64,000 bases of DNA from Ciona savignyi (lineage: Eukaryota; Chordata; Ascidiacea; Phlebobranchia; Cionidae), in assembly GCA_000149265.1 (NCBI GenBank), contig CH003437.1:1-64000 (forward strand), in the 5' to 3' direction. Of the stretch, positions 36,801 through 48,561 are shown one piece after another (the first letter of the stretch is position 1; every line of letters begins with the position of its first letter). Position numbers and translations under genes: made by a program. The notes under the pieces were generated by a model. The model saw nothing but the letters and a program-made list of their open reading frames with translations. It made no database searches and had not been told where the DNA came from.

Positions 36801-39800
36801 AAAGCATTATCTAAACAACATTGGCTTTATATTTTTAGTTTTTTGGTTAATGAAATGTATAAAAACAGTTGGATTGGACAATTTTATAAAATATAAGTTA
36901 TCCAATATTCACTGATTGTGAATGTAAAGTGTAGCAAACTTAAAACAGGATTTCTGCTTAGAAACCAGTGCTGTAACATCTTTGTTTTGGCATGACACTT
37001 CCCGCTGTCTATCGGCGTTGCTACGAAAAGATGAACTAATTTCAGGCCTGATTCTTACTTTATTAATTTGACATCAAAACTCACTTTGCAATCAGTGTTT
37101 TAAAACGTTTTATTTTTTATAGTGAAACAAATGTTTTTTTTGCTTTTAGAACATGGATGCACAGGTTTTGAAATCGCAAACTATGTTGCCTTTCAAACCA
37201 AAATAAAATAAGCTAGATTAAGCACATCAGCATTTTATCAACATCTCCATTTCCACAGGCTGAAGTGGCCAAACAGAATGAGAAACTGGCAAAGTTCATG
37301 GAGACAGATTTGGTGAAAGCCGCCATTGAGATGGGCTTTAAAGTTGATGTCATCAAAAAAATGTTTAAAAAGTGAGTAAAGTCTTTATATAGTCCAAAGA
37401 TGTACAGTTTACCTTAAGATAATTCGGAAATAATGTATTCCGACTATTATTTGTTACCCTTACAACCCTACCCCCTGTGCTTTTCCATCTCCTGTTACTG
37501 AAGTGACAGAGTTATCCAAAATACAAAAACAAGTTGTTTTCTGTCTTTATAATTTTTTTATTTCATATGATATTCATATGAGATCCAAAATACAAGAAAT
37601 GAAGGTCCCTAATTATTTGCTGAGATTAGTTTCTTAGATGATTTCCAATAATGGTTTGGTATGATTTACACCATTGTAACTTTTCCTAAAACACACGATA
37701 GATACACACAGATTTTAAATACATTGTCAAGGTGGCAGTAACAATAAAAATTAATTTTGGGAGTAAATCAAGCAATGTAAAATAAACAATATAATTCGAG
37801 CGTTATTTAATTATAGTATGCGATGTTTTTAACCTATACAGTAAACTGATATATAATATTCGAGGCAAGTTCATATTGTCCCGTTTCTCCGAGGCAAGTT
37901 CTTTTTTTCAATATTATTCAGTCTTCACAAAGTTTTGGAAGTATTTTGTACAATGACGTATGGTGTAGGAATTTATCATGGTGAAATCGGGATTACCAAA
38001 TTGTAAAAGTTTTTTTATGAATCACCGTATGAGTCAGTGGTGGTGGTGTTAAGCTTGGGTATTCCCCACCTTGTTATTCAGTTATTTCGCAACTTATAAC
38101 AATAAAGATAAAAATTATAATGATCTAGAATAACTTTTGTACAAACAGAATATATACTCTCCTGCGTGTTTTTGGATAATATAAATTGGTTTGTTTTCTT
38201 CCTTGCGGAAGCAATCATTTCTGTCCTGATAATCAGAAATAGTATTAAGTCCTCATGAAGTTGTAATCAAATTGTAAAAACTAAAAAAGTTTAAACAATG
38301 ATCCTTGCCATAAAAATATGTTTTTTATAATGTCCAAATGATAAATGCAGCTTTGTAGTGACCTAGTGGAACAAATGAAATACAATTGCTGAAACTGGTT
38401 AAAGGTTGTGCACCAACCAATTCTAAGATTTAGCTTTGTATGTACATTCCTCATTAGGTTTTGGCACAAAAAAATGTTAAGTTTTTACTACTGTGTACAA
38501 TGTACATATAGTAAATATGGGCCACTTTTATTATTAAATTTGGGCAACTTTTAATCATTCCACCTACAGCAAACTGAGCTCAGGAGGAAGCTTGCCGACC
38601 ACAGTAGCAGGACTCGTGGATGACATAACATCGTATGAACCCAGTGATGATGAAGATAAGGAAGAACCTGTTGCAACATCCAAATCCACCAATGTTAAAA
38701 CACCAGGTGAGACGGATGTTTTGTTGTCTCTCCACTGAGTTTTGATCTCGCACTCCAAAAATTGACAAATGGTGACATTTAGTAGACTACTCTCCAAGTC
38801 ATTTAGAAACATTGAAATGTAGTGAAACTTTTTATAATCCATCTAAATTAAGTTTAATCAGAACTCGATCCATGATATATAATCTAATTTTCATAAACGC
38901 ATTTCGTACAGTTGGTGTTTCCCTCTTTATGACTTCACTTTCAAGTGAATCAGTGATCTGTATTAAACATAGCAGTGTTTTAATTATACATGACATATTT
39001 CTTTTACAGCATGACTATTTATTTCCATACTGAATTAGCACAATTGGTTTATGGTTTATTAAGTAAATGGATAATGTTGTTTCTATCCTGGCAATTGGGG
39101 AAATTTACATTGGAGAATCTATACATGTATAACTTCTCTTTAAGGAATGACAGACCTAATTATCTAGATCTTTAGTAAAAAGCAATTACTGCAAAATAAA
39201 ACTAAACCAAAGTGATTATTTAAAATGATGCAAGTTGTGATTATTTAACTACTTTCCTATATCAATCTGCTTTACTAGATGATGATTAGTTTGGGTATTT
39301 ATTTAAGGTTTTACTGGGCTGTGTGTCTTAACCAATTGGTATTCAGCAGGGACAGTTGCGTCGAATGAAATGGAAACTGCTCAGAGTGAAGTTGCTACAG
39401 GTGCTGGTTGCGGTCAGTTTATTGAATCATAGTTGCCTAATTATCTGTTGCATCATAGTTGCCTGATTATATGTTGTGTTACATCATAATTTGTATCTTT
39501 GAAATCAGCATGTTTGCATATCCTAACTAACTTTCATGTAACCATTATTTACTTTTTGTTTTTTCGACTTCCAGTTTTGAGTCAACAATGTCACCATAGT
39601 TTCTCTTCTTAATTACATTGGATATTTTTAAATCACACTTTATTATAATTTTTAAATTAACTTTATTGTGTATTTTAAATCACACTTATTACAATTAAAT
39701 AATTTTAAAATAACGTATTTTTGAATTGCTGTATAAAGTATAATAGTCACCAAAGTTATTTAGCATTCATTGCACTAAACTGCTGTCATGCATAGCAGCT

Positions 39801-40930
39801 TAATTATACACCAAAGCACTGTAATGGCATTGGTGAAGTACTAATGTAATTCATGCTATGGTATGGGGTGTGTTAAGTATCTCAATAATTGTTTTGGTAT
39901 TTGTTGTAATATTTGCTTGTAGTTGACTTAGAACAGCATACCTGCATGTGAGTTGACACTGACATTCATCAAAATATTCCTTTAAAATTCACCTTTGCCC
40001 ACAGTTCCTCATATATTACAGTGTGTTATATATAGCTTATCCATACCCAGGCTTGCTACCGTGAAAAAGGGGTTGTGTAAAATTGCACTATGTTCTTTTC
40101 TACCCTGGTTTCCTACTTTAATCAATGTTTATTTATCTTTAATGTTCTAATGTGTGTTTAATCAGGAAATGCGTGTTTTTCTTTATACAAACTATTTCAT
40201 TCATGTTGTTTTCTTCGATTTTAATGAAATTTTATCGATTTATTTTTAAATGATTTTCAAATTTTAATGCTTAAGACAAATTAATTTTATCATTACAATT
40301 TACACAATAATTCTTTAATAGTAAGCAATAACGAAATCTCTATGGAAACAGAACCAAGCATCCCATAAGACTTGTGACATCATAATTTGCTTTAAACAAT
40401 GCTCAAAGCAGATAATCACTCGAACTCTGTGTTATGATGAAGTTTTGTTTTTTAGCTAATAGTTTAGTCTTTATTCTTGTCATCCAAGAACACTGTATGT
40501 GTTAGGTTAACTTAGCTGATTGGTAATACCAGTTGCTTAGCCTAAATGTTTGTGCTTTAAGCTTAGGTTAAAAGGTGTTGATATTAAAATTAAAGATAGC
40601 TGGTTGGTTAATACGGGGTGATGCACTCCATAAGTCACTTGCTGCACAATGTAATCTGACGATTACCTTCTTAGTAAGCATAAAACGTTAAATATAAAAA
40701 AAAATGTTGATGACATTAAATATTTTTAAGTTTTTACTCCGTCAATGGAAGCAAGGCTGAGAGAGTTGCAGGAAGAACGAAAATGTAAGATCTGTTTGGA
40801 TAGAGTCTCCAACATCGTGTTTGTTCCCTGTGGTCATCTCTGTTGTTGCTCTGAGTGTGCCGATGGAATGAAAAAGTGCCTGATATGCTTTGCCAAAATT
40901 CACAAGATGTACAAAACCCTAATGTCGTAA
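29491..40930 (+). CDS. BIRC: Inhibitor of apoptosis protein, XIAP/cIAP-like: 3 BIR + UBA + RING (5' end in gap)
   Basis: Eighteen exons: 29491-29770, 30543-30700, 30832-30881, 31077-31253, 31315-31427, 31489-31556, 32367-32445, 32496-32560, 32790-32872, 32924-33109, 34169-34280, 34983-35136, 35574-35673, 36650-36794, 37259-37371, 38570-38706, 39350-39412, 40731-40930. All junction phases agree, giving 760 codons before the stop. Order: unassigned helical N-terminal region (about 160 aa), three BIR zinc folds, a UBA and a C-terminal RING. Known family members bind caspases or IAP-binding-motif proteins through BIRs and act as ubiquitin ligases through the RING. There is no CARD, which favours XIAP over cIAP1/2, though orthology is untested. 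The acceptor before 31077 is weak but is the only one I found that keeps frame. The last exons are duplicated downstream. Confidence 0.92.
29976..30270 (+). mobile_element. SINE, full-length copy in IAP intron
   Basis: Head GTCCGGCCAGTTAGTCTGGAGG, central block (TGTGTCCTTTGGCAAAACAC, mutated) and body to TATCCTCCTA. Sense orientation in the intron after exon 29491-29770. More diverged than the copy at 34581. Confidence 0.85.
31077..31427 (+). other. BIR1-coding exons
   Basis: RLSTFVKFP opens the fold, [14 protein letters not shown] leads to the first zinc Cys, and [14 protein letters not shown] then RWHRNNC supply the rest (C-x2-C, H, C). The intron splits the first zinc-binding region. Confidence 0.9.
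31809..32292 (+). mobile_element. Short TIR DNA element (474 bp) in IAP intron
   Basis: Element 31814-32287 begins CAGGGTTCGAATTAA and ends TTAATTCGAACCCTG, a 15-base perfect inverted repeat. CAGTA flanks both sides (31809-31813 and 32288-32292), a 5-bp duplication. Near the ends, further TTCGCGAA-type palindromes allow folding. No transposase. A larger relative lies at 43059-46205. The superfamily is uncertain because 5-bp duplications are unusual for CAGGG ends. Confidence 0.85.
32924..33109 (+). other. BIR2-coding exon
   Basis: A single exon holds the whole fold: [11 protein letters not shown], then [18 protein letters not shown] (C-x2-C), then NWNYGDN, H and PHC. Split codons at both ends match the neighbours. 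Confidence 0.92.
34581..34873 (+). mobile_element. SINE, full-length copy in IAP intron
   Basis: GTCCGGCCCGTTGGTCTAGC head through central block and body to the ATCCT tail. One of the least diverged copies in the window. Sense orientation. Confidence 0.88.
34983..36794 (+). other. BIR3-coding exons
   Basis: Three exons: [10 protein letters not shown]...ANAGFFFLG, then [20 protein letters not shown] with [11 protein letters not shown], then [14 protein letters not shown]. The Trp of EPWTEH lies where XIAP BIR3 has the Trp of its IAP-binding-motif groove, so caspase-9 or Smac-like binding is plausible from family knowledge. Confidence 0.92.
35680..36640. other. IAP intron without visible features
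   Basis: About 960 bases of AT-rich intron. I see no repeat of the window's families, RNA gene or open frame worth naming. Confidence 0.5.
37259..38706 (+). other. UBA-coding exons (two)
   Basis: [20 protein letters not shown] in the first exon and the NKLSSGG continuation in the second match the ubiquitin-binding UBA of XIAP/cIAP (MGF loop visible). An acidic linker ([10 protein letters not shown]) follows. The second exon has a tandem copy at 42526-42662. Confidence 0.9.
40322..40368 (+). other. Possible RING-less alternative last exon (copy at 47665-47720)
   Basis: An acceptor TTTAATAG, in the right phase for the linker exon, opens [15 protein letters not shown] then stop; the copy reads [18 protein letters not shown] then stop. 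Using it would end the protein before the RING. Similarity to the linker exon (METE) suggests an old exon duplication. Speculative. Confidence 0.3.
40731..40930 (+). other. RING-coding last exon of IAP
   Basis: [20 protein letters not shown], then [13 protein letters not shown], then KCLICF: a complete C3HC4 RING with the IAP-type leader helix and the short C-terminal tail MYKTLMS that in the family supports RING dimers. The exon begins after TATTTTTAAG in phase 1, matching the linker or UBA donor. Confidence 0.92.
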
Positions 40931-41212
40931 ATTCCGCATTTATGCAGCAGCATAAAGAATGATTACCACCTATAAGCAAACTTGTTATTCAAAATGGCTT
41001 TTATTTTTGTTCCCAGACGCATTAACTAGCTTGGTGGTTAAAATAACAAAACAACCAATTCTAAAAACACCGTGTTATTTACTTACAGGGCTTACCAGGT
41101 AAATAAACTATAATACTATTGTTGTCAGTTAGCTAGCATATGTTGATCAAGCGTATTTGTACTTTTTGAAAATAATCTGTTGAAGTTTTAATGGTGTCGT
41201 TTTCCTTTGTGT

Positions 41213-41218
41213 AATAAA
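41213..41218 (+). promoter_or_regulatory. Candidate poly(A) signal of IAP
   Basis: AATAAA 283 bases after the RING stop, followed by a GT/T-rich stretch typical of cleavage regions. Copy at 48556-48561. Confidence 0.6.
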
Positions 41219-42076
41219 CTATTATTTGTGTTGGTTTTTGATATTTTTACTTGTGTTACTTTAAGTTGAACACCCGCTCGCCTGCACACCCCTGCAGCCA
41301 TTCCCACCGATTTTACATACACTTGTGTTTCGACACTAAGTGTTTTTGCCCATTTGCCGTTATCCGAAACGAATGTATGGGTAAAGGTAGTTCTGGTTGT
41401 ACCTCCCGCAAATGAATCGTATTTTATTGTGTGTCAAGTACGCTGTGTATATTAATAGGTTATTGCTTATCAAGACGCTGAGTATTATTGAGTTTTTTAT
41501 GGCTTCAACACACGAACACCTGCTCGGCTGCATAAATGCAAATTAATCGGCAAATCTTAATGGACTTGCATCAAATAAATAATTTAAATTAGGGCAACAA
41601 CGTTGAGCGATTCTTAAAAAATCAAACACCGAAACAGAGTGTAAATTAGTGTTTAACGATTCTAGTAGATTTTCCAGGGCTAAAACTGTTGTATTGTGTA
41701 AACCAGGCGCGCCGAACGTAAGAAAAGCCAGGGCATGCGAGGGTTGAGAGAAAATCAATTTCGCGCACGGCGCGCAAAACATTTTTTAACATTAAATTGC
41801 CATATAATATCCGAGACAAGGTTATATTATTCCGTTTCTCCAAGGCAAGTTTTTTTTTTAAATTTTTTTCAGTCTTCACAAAGTTTTGGAAGTAGTTTGT
41901 ACAATGGCACATTGTGTACGATTTTTTTTATGGTGAAATCGGGATTACCAAATTGCAAAAGTTGTTTTATAAATCACCATATGGAGTCAGTGGTGGTGTT
42001 AAGCTTGGGTATTCTCCACCTTGTTATTCAGTTATTTCGCAAGTGATAACAATAAAGATAAGAATTATAATGATCT

Positions 42077-42176
42077 NNNNNNNNNNNNNNNNNNNNNNNN
42101 NNNNNNNNNNNNNNNNNNNNNNNNNNNNNNNNNNNNNNNNNNNNNNNNNNNNNNNNNNNNNNNNNNNNNNNNNNNN
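42077..42176. other. Assembly gap, 100 N
   Basis: Placeholder gap inside unit 2 of the IAP duplication. Comparison with unit 1 (38126-38230) suggests the true missing length is also near 100 bases. Confidence 0.99.
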
Positions 42177-42525
42177 CATGATAATCAGAAATAGTATTAA
42201 ATCCTCATAAAGTTGTAACCAAATTGTTAAAACTAAAAAAGTTTAAACAATGATCCTTGCCATAAAAATATATATTTTTATAATGTCCAAATGATAAATG
42301 CAGCTTTGTAGTGACCTAGTGGAACAAATGAAATACAATTGCTGAAACTGGTTCAATATTGTTTGTGCACCAACAAACTCTAACGTTTAGCTTTGTATGT
42401 ACATTATTCATTAAGTTTTGGCGCAAAAAATGTTAAGTTTTTACTACTGTGTACAATGTACATATAGTAAATTTGGGCCACTTTTATTAATAAATTTGGG
42501 CAACTTTTAATTATTCCACCTACAG

Positions 42526-45500
42526 CAAACTGAGCTCAGGAGGAAGCTTGCAGACCACAGTAGCAGGACTCGTGGATGACATAACATCATATGAACCCAG
42601 TGATGATGACGATGAAGAAGAACCTGTTGCAACATCCAAATCCACCAATGTTAAAACACCAGGTGAGACGGATGTTTTGTTGTCTCTCCACTGGGTTTTG
42701 ATCTCGCACTCCAAAAATTGACAAATAGTGACATTTACTAGACTACTATCCAGGTAATTTAAAAACATTAAATTGTGTTAAAACTTTTTATAAGCTATCT
42801 GATAACTCTATGAATATAAGTAAGAACCCGATCAATGGTGTATATAATCTAATTTACATAAACGCATTTCGAACAGTTAGTCTTTCCCTCTTTATGACTT
42901 CACTTTCAAGTGAATCAGTGATCTGTATTAAACATTGCAGTGTTTTAATTATACATGACACATCTTTTACAGCAGGGGTTCTTAAAATGGGGGGTGCGCC
43001 CCCCTTGGGGGGCGTGGAAGTTTCTCAAGGGGGGCGCGAGCATGACAGTGACATATTGCAGGGTTCGAATTAACGATTTTGAAACGATTCGCGAAATGCG
43101 TGGGATACGAGAAAATCGTTTTAGCACTTTAGCTATGTTAAATTGCCTTAAAATGCGGTTTCAGAACCTCTCAAACTAATCTTTAAAGCCAGAAAGATAA
43201 TTCATTAAGCAAACAGTACCGTTATTAAGTAGTAATGATAAACTACAATAAACGTGTCGTGAGTTAATGCGTGTAGGATAGGACGAATATCGACGAAACC
43301 AAGCCTTTGAAACGAGTAATCTTACTTGTTAAAACACCATATAACCATAGAATACTATATAATGGAAGGTCAACGAGCTTCGTCACGCTTGTTGATAGTT
43401 TGCATAAGAAACTGCCGTGTAGATACTTGTTTTTGTTAAATTTTGCAGTAGATAAGCATAAAATTATTAAATAGGCGTCTTAATACACGACATTAGGTAA
43501 ACAGTAGTCATGTAGATCTATTTTGCAGCTTCAGAGTGGCTAGTCCGGCCCGATGGTCTAGCGGTTAAGTGCGTTGCCTTTCAATCGAAAGGTTGCAGGT
43601 GCGAAACTGGTCGCTAGCTAGACGGTTGTGTCCTTGGGCAAGGCACTTTACGGACATTGCCTGAACCCAGCGGATTAATGGGTTCTACCAAATTGAAGGA
43701 ACGTGTCTATCATATACAACACACTGCAATAGCTCCGGTAACCCGACGATGGGCGCGAGGTGATCTGACGATTGCCCGTGTGATAACCTCCTAGGTTTTC
43801 CCATTCACGGGGATAAACATGAATATCCTAACCTGCTTGTTTAATTAGCATTAATATAAAATTGTTCAAACAGAATACGTCGGAAACGTTACATACTGTA
43901 AAACTATTCTGTACAGTTTTTAATACTATTTAAACATAAAAAAGGTTTGTGACTTGTATTAAATTATAAATTTTAACGATGCACCAACTCGTATTGTTTC
44001 ACAGGTCAACACTAAATGGAGGAAAAGCGGAAAGAAAGAAACTGCTTACCAAAACTATGGAAATTAATTTTAACCCTTTCCTAAACACTAATCTCAAACC
44101 CACAACTAACCCTACCTCTAACCCCATGTTTAAAACTAACTCTAATGCCCTAATATTCATTTTAGTTTGCAGTTTCACTTCTTCCCGCTTTCCCTCCTTC
44201 TAGTTTTCGCCTTCTTGACATCAACTTATCTAATTTTATTCAGACATCTCTCACCTTTTAAAGGTAAGAAAGAAAAAATAAGTTTACTCTTTACATTTAG
44301 TTTATATTAAATCCTGTGTTTAAAGCTATCATGCATAACAGTTTGTATGCTTCTTAACTTAGTGGTTAAATCTTGTTTTTTTTGTTGTGGAAGGATATAG
44401 AAAAACCTTAATGAATGTGAATAGCAAATGCCAATATTACGGAAAACCAGCTAAACCAACTTGTCTTTAATAATGTGCAACTGAATTCACTTACCAAAGT
44501 TAGATTTATTTTGCTTTTATAATGTGGTATTTATATTGTTTTATGTTCTAGAATCTAGATGAAAGTTTAGTGGAAATTGGGAAAACTAGAACTGCAGATT
44601 TTGTCTTGCTATTTGATCAGTAAGTTTCTCGGTAAAAAGTTTCACATCTGTATATTCAAAAAAGGTTAGGTAGAAACATATGTATTTGCATAAACACAGA
44701 ATTTTGGTAAATGCAACTGAAATGACAACACAAAAAAACAGCATAGACCTTACCACAATTTTAAACATTTTTTTTAAGTTTTACACAATTTTAAAAAGTT
44801 CAGGAGATTTTTTGTTTACTTAATAAACAAAACCTTAGTTTTTAACAAAGTGATATGCAACATGAATAAACAATTTATATTAACTTTTTACAATCAACAG
44901 GATTATGGTCCATGCACATATTTACCTTTCAAACTAAAAGGTTTTTGACTTACTTCAGTGAAAATGATATTGTTAATTTTATTTAAGATTGATAGTAAAA
45001 AAACAATAACAATGATATAAAAATTCCCCATTAGGACATTGCAAGACTTTTTTCCATGAGAACAATTCGCGACTTTTCCGGCTGAGAAGAACATAGAAGT
45101 TTATTATATGATTCATCAATGATATTTTTTACATGATCAGAGTATTAAATAACCTCCTAGATATTATTTAATTTTCTAATACATTTAATTGTGTATTGTT
45201 GTTTAGTTGTCAATAAATTTAAGCAACAACCCAGCTTTCTTTGCTTGATTCGCAGTAGGAAAGACCTCTTGGGCTGATGTGCAAATACCTGGATATTGTG
45301 ATACAACTTGCTTGTTGTTTAAGTTGAATTGGTTTCTTCTTTTCAGTAAGTGAATAGATAAATTATTCTCTTTGAAAGAATTTTATCGCACAGAATTGGC
45401 TTTTTGATCATGGACTTAAAGACTTCAATGGTCATCTTCATTTTTTAAAATCATCTCCAGGAGGGATGCACAGTCGTTTTTGAGCTTCAAGACAGAACAG

Positions 45501-48273
45501 TGATATGAGTCTATTCTTTAGTTGACATTTAGTATGTTTCCAGTACAATGAAAGAATTTTAAATAAATTTATTTATTAAAAAATCCTAAAATAAGTGTTA
45601 ATACATCAAACGGAGTCGTGGTGCATCGCCAAATTACCACTAATGCTAATTAAACGAACTAGTTAGCCACTCTATAGCTACAAAATAGACCTACAGTGAC
45701 TACTGTTTACATAATATCGCAAATTAAGACACCTATTTAATGATTTTATCCTTATCTACTACAAAATTTAACAAAAACAAGTATCTACACGGCAGTTTCT
45801 TATGCAAACTATCAACAAGCGTACGCTTTCACTCAAGCGTGACGAAGGCTCGTTGACCTTCCCATTTATATAGTATTCTATGATATAACCTTATCTATAA
45901 AGAGGTGTGTCGCATCTCCGCCAATCATAAATAAAGGAATCGTGGTATATTAACGCATAATGGCTATTGTTGCGTTGTGATAGAAATGCTTGTTATGTGT
46001 CAATAATGCAAAGTAAAAGCAAGGTAAATAAATGTAATAGTAATTCCATTGTTAAATGTTATGTTAAAGGCAAAATATGTTATATTATATTGTGTTGATG
46101 ATTTATTATTAAAAGTGCGCGAAATCAGTATCGGTAATTTATATTTTGGCGATTTTGTTAATTTTTTTTATTCACGAACTTTAAAAAACGGTTCGCAAAC
46201 CCTTGCATCCTTTACGCTAAGCAGGTAATGGCAAATAAATTATTGCTCTATTTTTCGTAAATTTGATTTTTGAGTAGGTTAGGCGTGAGCATGAATCACA
46301 AATCTCATGGGGGCGCGACTGAAAAAGTTTAAGAACCACTGTTTTACAGCATGACTATTTATATCCATACTGAATTAGCACCAAATCTATACATGTATAA
46401 CTTCTCTTTAAGGAATGACAGACCTAATTATCTAGATCTTTTGTTAAAAGTAATTACTGCAAAATAAAAATAAACCAAAGTGATTATTTAAAATGTGATG
46501 CAAGTTGTGATTATTTAACTACTTTGCTATATCAATTTGCTTCACTAGATGATGATTAGTTTGGGTTTTTATTTAAGGTTTTACTGGGCTGTGTGTCTTA
46601 ACCAATTGGTATTCAGCAGGGACAGGGGGGTCGAATGAAATGGAAACCACTCAGAGTGAAGTTGCTACAGGTGCTGGTTCCGGTCAGTTTATTAAATCAT
46701 AGTTGCCTAATTATCTGTTGTGTTGCATCATAGTTGCCTGATTATCTGTGTTGCATCATAATTCGTATGTTCAAAATCAGCATGTTTGCATATCCTAACT
46801 AACTTTCATGTACCTATTATTTACTTTTTGTTTTTTTTTCAACTTCCAGTTTTAAAATTAATAATGTCACCATAGTTTCTCTTCTTAATCTACATTAGAT
46901 ATTTTTAAATCACACTTTATTATAATTTTTAAACTAACTTTATTGTGTATTTTAAATCACGCCTATTACAATTAAATAACCTTATTTTGAATTGCTGTGC
47001 AGTGGAAGTATGATAGTCATCAGGGTTATTTGGAATTCTCTTCCACTACATTGTTTAATTCATAGCAGCTTTAATTATAAACTAAATCACTTTAACGACA
47101 TTGGTGAACTGCTGATGTAATTCATGGTATGGTATGGGGTGTGTTAAGTATCTGAATAATTGTTTTGGATTTTATTGTAATATTTTGCTTTTAGTTAACT
47201 TAAATAGAACAGGATACCTGCATGTAAGTTGACACTGACATTCATTAAAATATTCCTTCAAAATTTAGCTTTGTCAATACTTCCTCATATATTACAGTAC
47301 GTTATTAATATTATAGTTTTCTCAAATCCATAGTTTTCTCAAATATCCATAGTTTTCTCAAATATATCAGTGTGTATCTTATCCATACCCAGGCTTGCTA
47401 CCGTGAAAAAGGGGCTGTGTAAAATTGCACCAATGTTCTTTCCTACCCTGGTTTCCTACTTTAATCAATGTCTATTTCTCTTTAATGATCTAATGTGTGT
47501 TTAATCAGGAAATGGATGTTTTTCTTTATACAAACTCTTTCATTCATGTTGTTTTCTTCAATTTTATTGAAATTTCATCGATTTATTTTCAAATTATTTT
47601 CAAATTTTAATCCTTAAGACAAATTAATTCTATCATTACAATTTACACAATAATTCTTTAATAGGAAGCAATAACGAAATCTCTATGGAAACAGAACCAA
47701 GCATCCCATCAGACTTGTGACATCATAATTTGCTTTAAACAATACTCAAAGCAGATAATTACTCTAACTCGGTGTTATGATGAAGTTTTGTTTTTTAGCA
47801 AATAATTTAGTCTTTATTCTTTTTATCCAAGAACACCGTATGTGTTAGGTTAACTTAGCTGCTTGGTAATACCAGTTGCTTAGCCTAAATGGTTGTGCTT
47901 TAAGCTTAGGTTAAAAGGTGTTGATATTAAAATTAAAGATAGCTGGTTGGTTAATACGGGGTGATGCACTCCATAAGTCACTTGCTGCACAATGTAATCT
48001 GACGATTACCTTCTTAGTAAGCATAAAACGTTAAATATAAAAAAAAATGTTGATGACATTAAATATTTTTAAGTTTTTACTCCGTCAATGGAAGCAAGGC
48101 TGAGAGAGTTGCAGGAAGAACGAAAATGTAAGATCTGTTTGGATAGAGTCTCCAACATCGTGTTTGTTCCCTGTGGTCATCTCTGTTGTTGCTCTGAGTG
48201 TGCCGATGGAATGAAAAAGTGCCTGATATGCTTTGCCAAAATTCACAAGATGTACAAAACCCTAATGTCGTAA
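42526..48273 (+). CDS. Duplicated IAP 3' exons: UBA second half, linker, RING
   Basis: Exons 42526-42662, 46620-46682 and 48074-48273 keep the exact lengths (137, 63, 200), phases and splice sites of 38570-38706, 39350-39412 and 40731-40930. The RING exon is identical in sequence; the linker differs ([10 protein letters not shown] to GGSNEMETTQ) and the UBA exon differs at a few residues (SLPTT to SLQTT; DEDKEE to DDDEEE). It has no upstream BIR exons of its own. It can be joined in frame from exon 37259-37371, giving an alternative 3' end, or be an unexpressed copy or a misplaced haplotype. Confidence 0.8.
43543..43832 (+). mobile_element. SINE at the fourth nesting level
   Basis: Full-length copy, very close to the one at 4812, inserted just inside the left arm of the long-TIR element after CAGAGTGGCTA. 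The youngest datable layer of this nest. Confidence 0.88.
44018..44197 (+). mobile_element. Small MITE with GGAGG(G)AAAGCGG ends
   Basis: About 28-base imperfect inverted repeats: GGAGGAAAAGCGGAAAGAAA at the left and, at the right, the complement of GGAGGGAAAGCGGGAAGAAG. The interior is rich in CCCTAA-like words. Fragments occur at 5790-5850, 6810-6929 and 8265-8345. No clear target duplication. Confidence 0.65.
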
Positions 48274-48555
48274 ATTCCGCATTTATGCAGCAGCATAAAG
48301 AATGATTACCACCTATAAGCAAACTTGTTATTCAAAATGGCTTTTATTTTTGTTCCCAGACGCATTAACTAGCTTGGTGGTTAAAATAACAAAACAACCA
48401 ATTCTAAAAACACCGTGTTATTTACTTACAGGGCTTACCAGGTAAATAAACTATAATACTATTGTTGTCAGTTAGCTAGCATATGTTGATCAAGCGTATT
48501 TGTACTTTTTGAAAATAATCTGTTGAAGTTTTAATGGTGTCGTTTTCCTTTGTGT

Positions 48556-48561
48556 AATAAA
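48556..48561 (+). promoter_or_regulatory. Poly(A) signal copy after duplicated RING exon
   Basis: Same AATAAA and flanks as 41213-41218. Confidence 0.55.

Larger units (their letters stand above)
37855..41803 (+). repeat. IAP 3' tandem duplication, unit 1
   Basis: Starts at AT(A)TAATATTCGAGGCAAG in the UBA intron and ends at AACATTAAATTGCC, 3' of the RING exon. It matches 41804-49145 apart from one large insertion there. Divergence is several percent over most of the unit but close to zero after about 40560. Confidence 0.92.
43339..45890 (+). mobile_element. Long-TIR element nested inside the previous one
   Basis: Element about 43346-45882 has imperfect inverted repeats near 200 bp beginning (C)ATAGAATACTATATAA. 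ATATAACC flanks both ends (43339-43346, 45883-45890), and the short relative at 31814-32287 shows the single uninterrupted ATATAACC. It contains a SINE, a MITE and about 1.4 kb of AT-rich filler with no transposase recognised. Confidence 0.85.
43059..46205 (-). mobile_element. TIR element nested in the hAT-like element
   Basis: Starts CAGGGTTCGAATTAAC. The first about 290 bases and last about 310 bases are the two halves of the 474-bp element at 31814-32287, in reverse orientation. The right end is damaged. A second long-TIR element (43346-45882) splits it. Confidence 0.82.
42965..46349 (+). mobile_element. hAT-like DNA transposon, host of nested insertions
   Basis: Element 42973-46341 begins CAGGGGTTCTTAAA and ends TTTAAGAACCACTG, inverted repeats typical of hAT. 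Flanks 42965-42972 and 46342-46349 are both TTTTACAG (8 bp). Unit 1 of the duplication holds the empty site (TTTTACAGCATGAC near 39005). Only about 220 bases are its own; the rest is a later insertion. No transposase. Confidence 0.9.

Noticed and set aside
40734-40979. 81-codon minus-strand frame over the RING exon
   Set aside because: Mirror of the RING coding sequence; identical in both units because the exon is.
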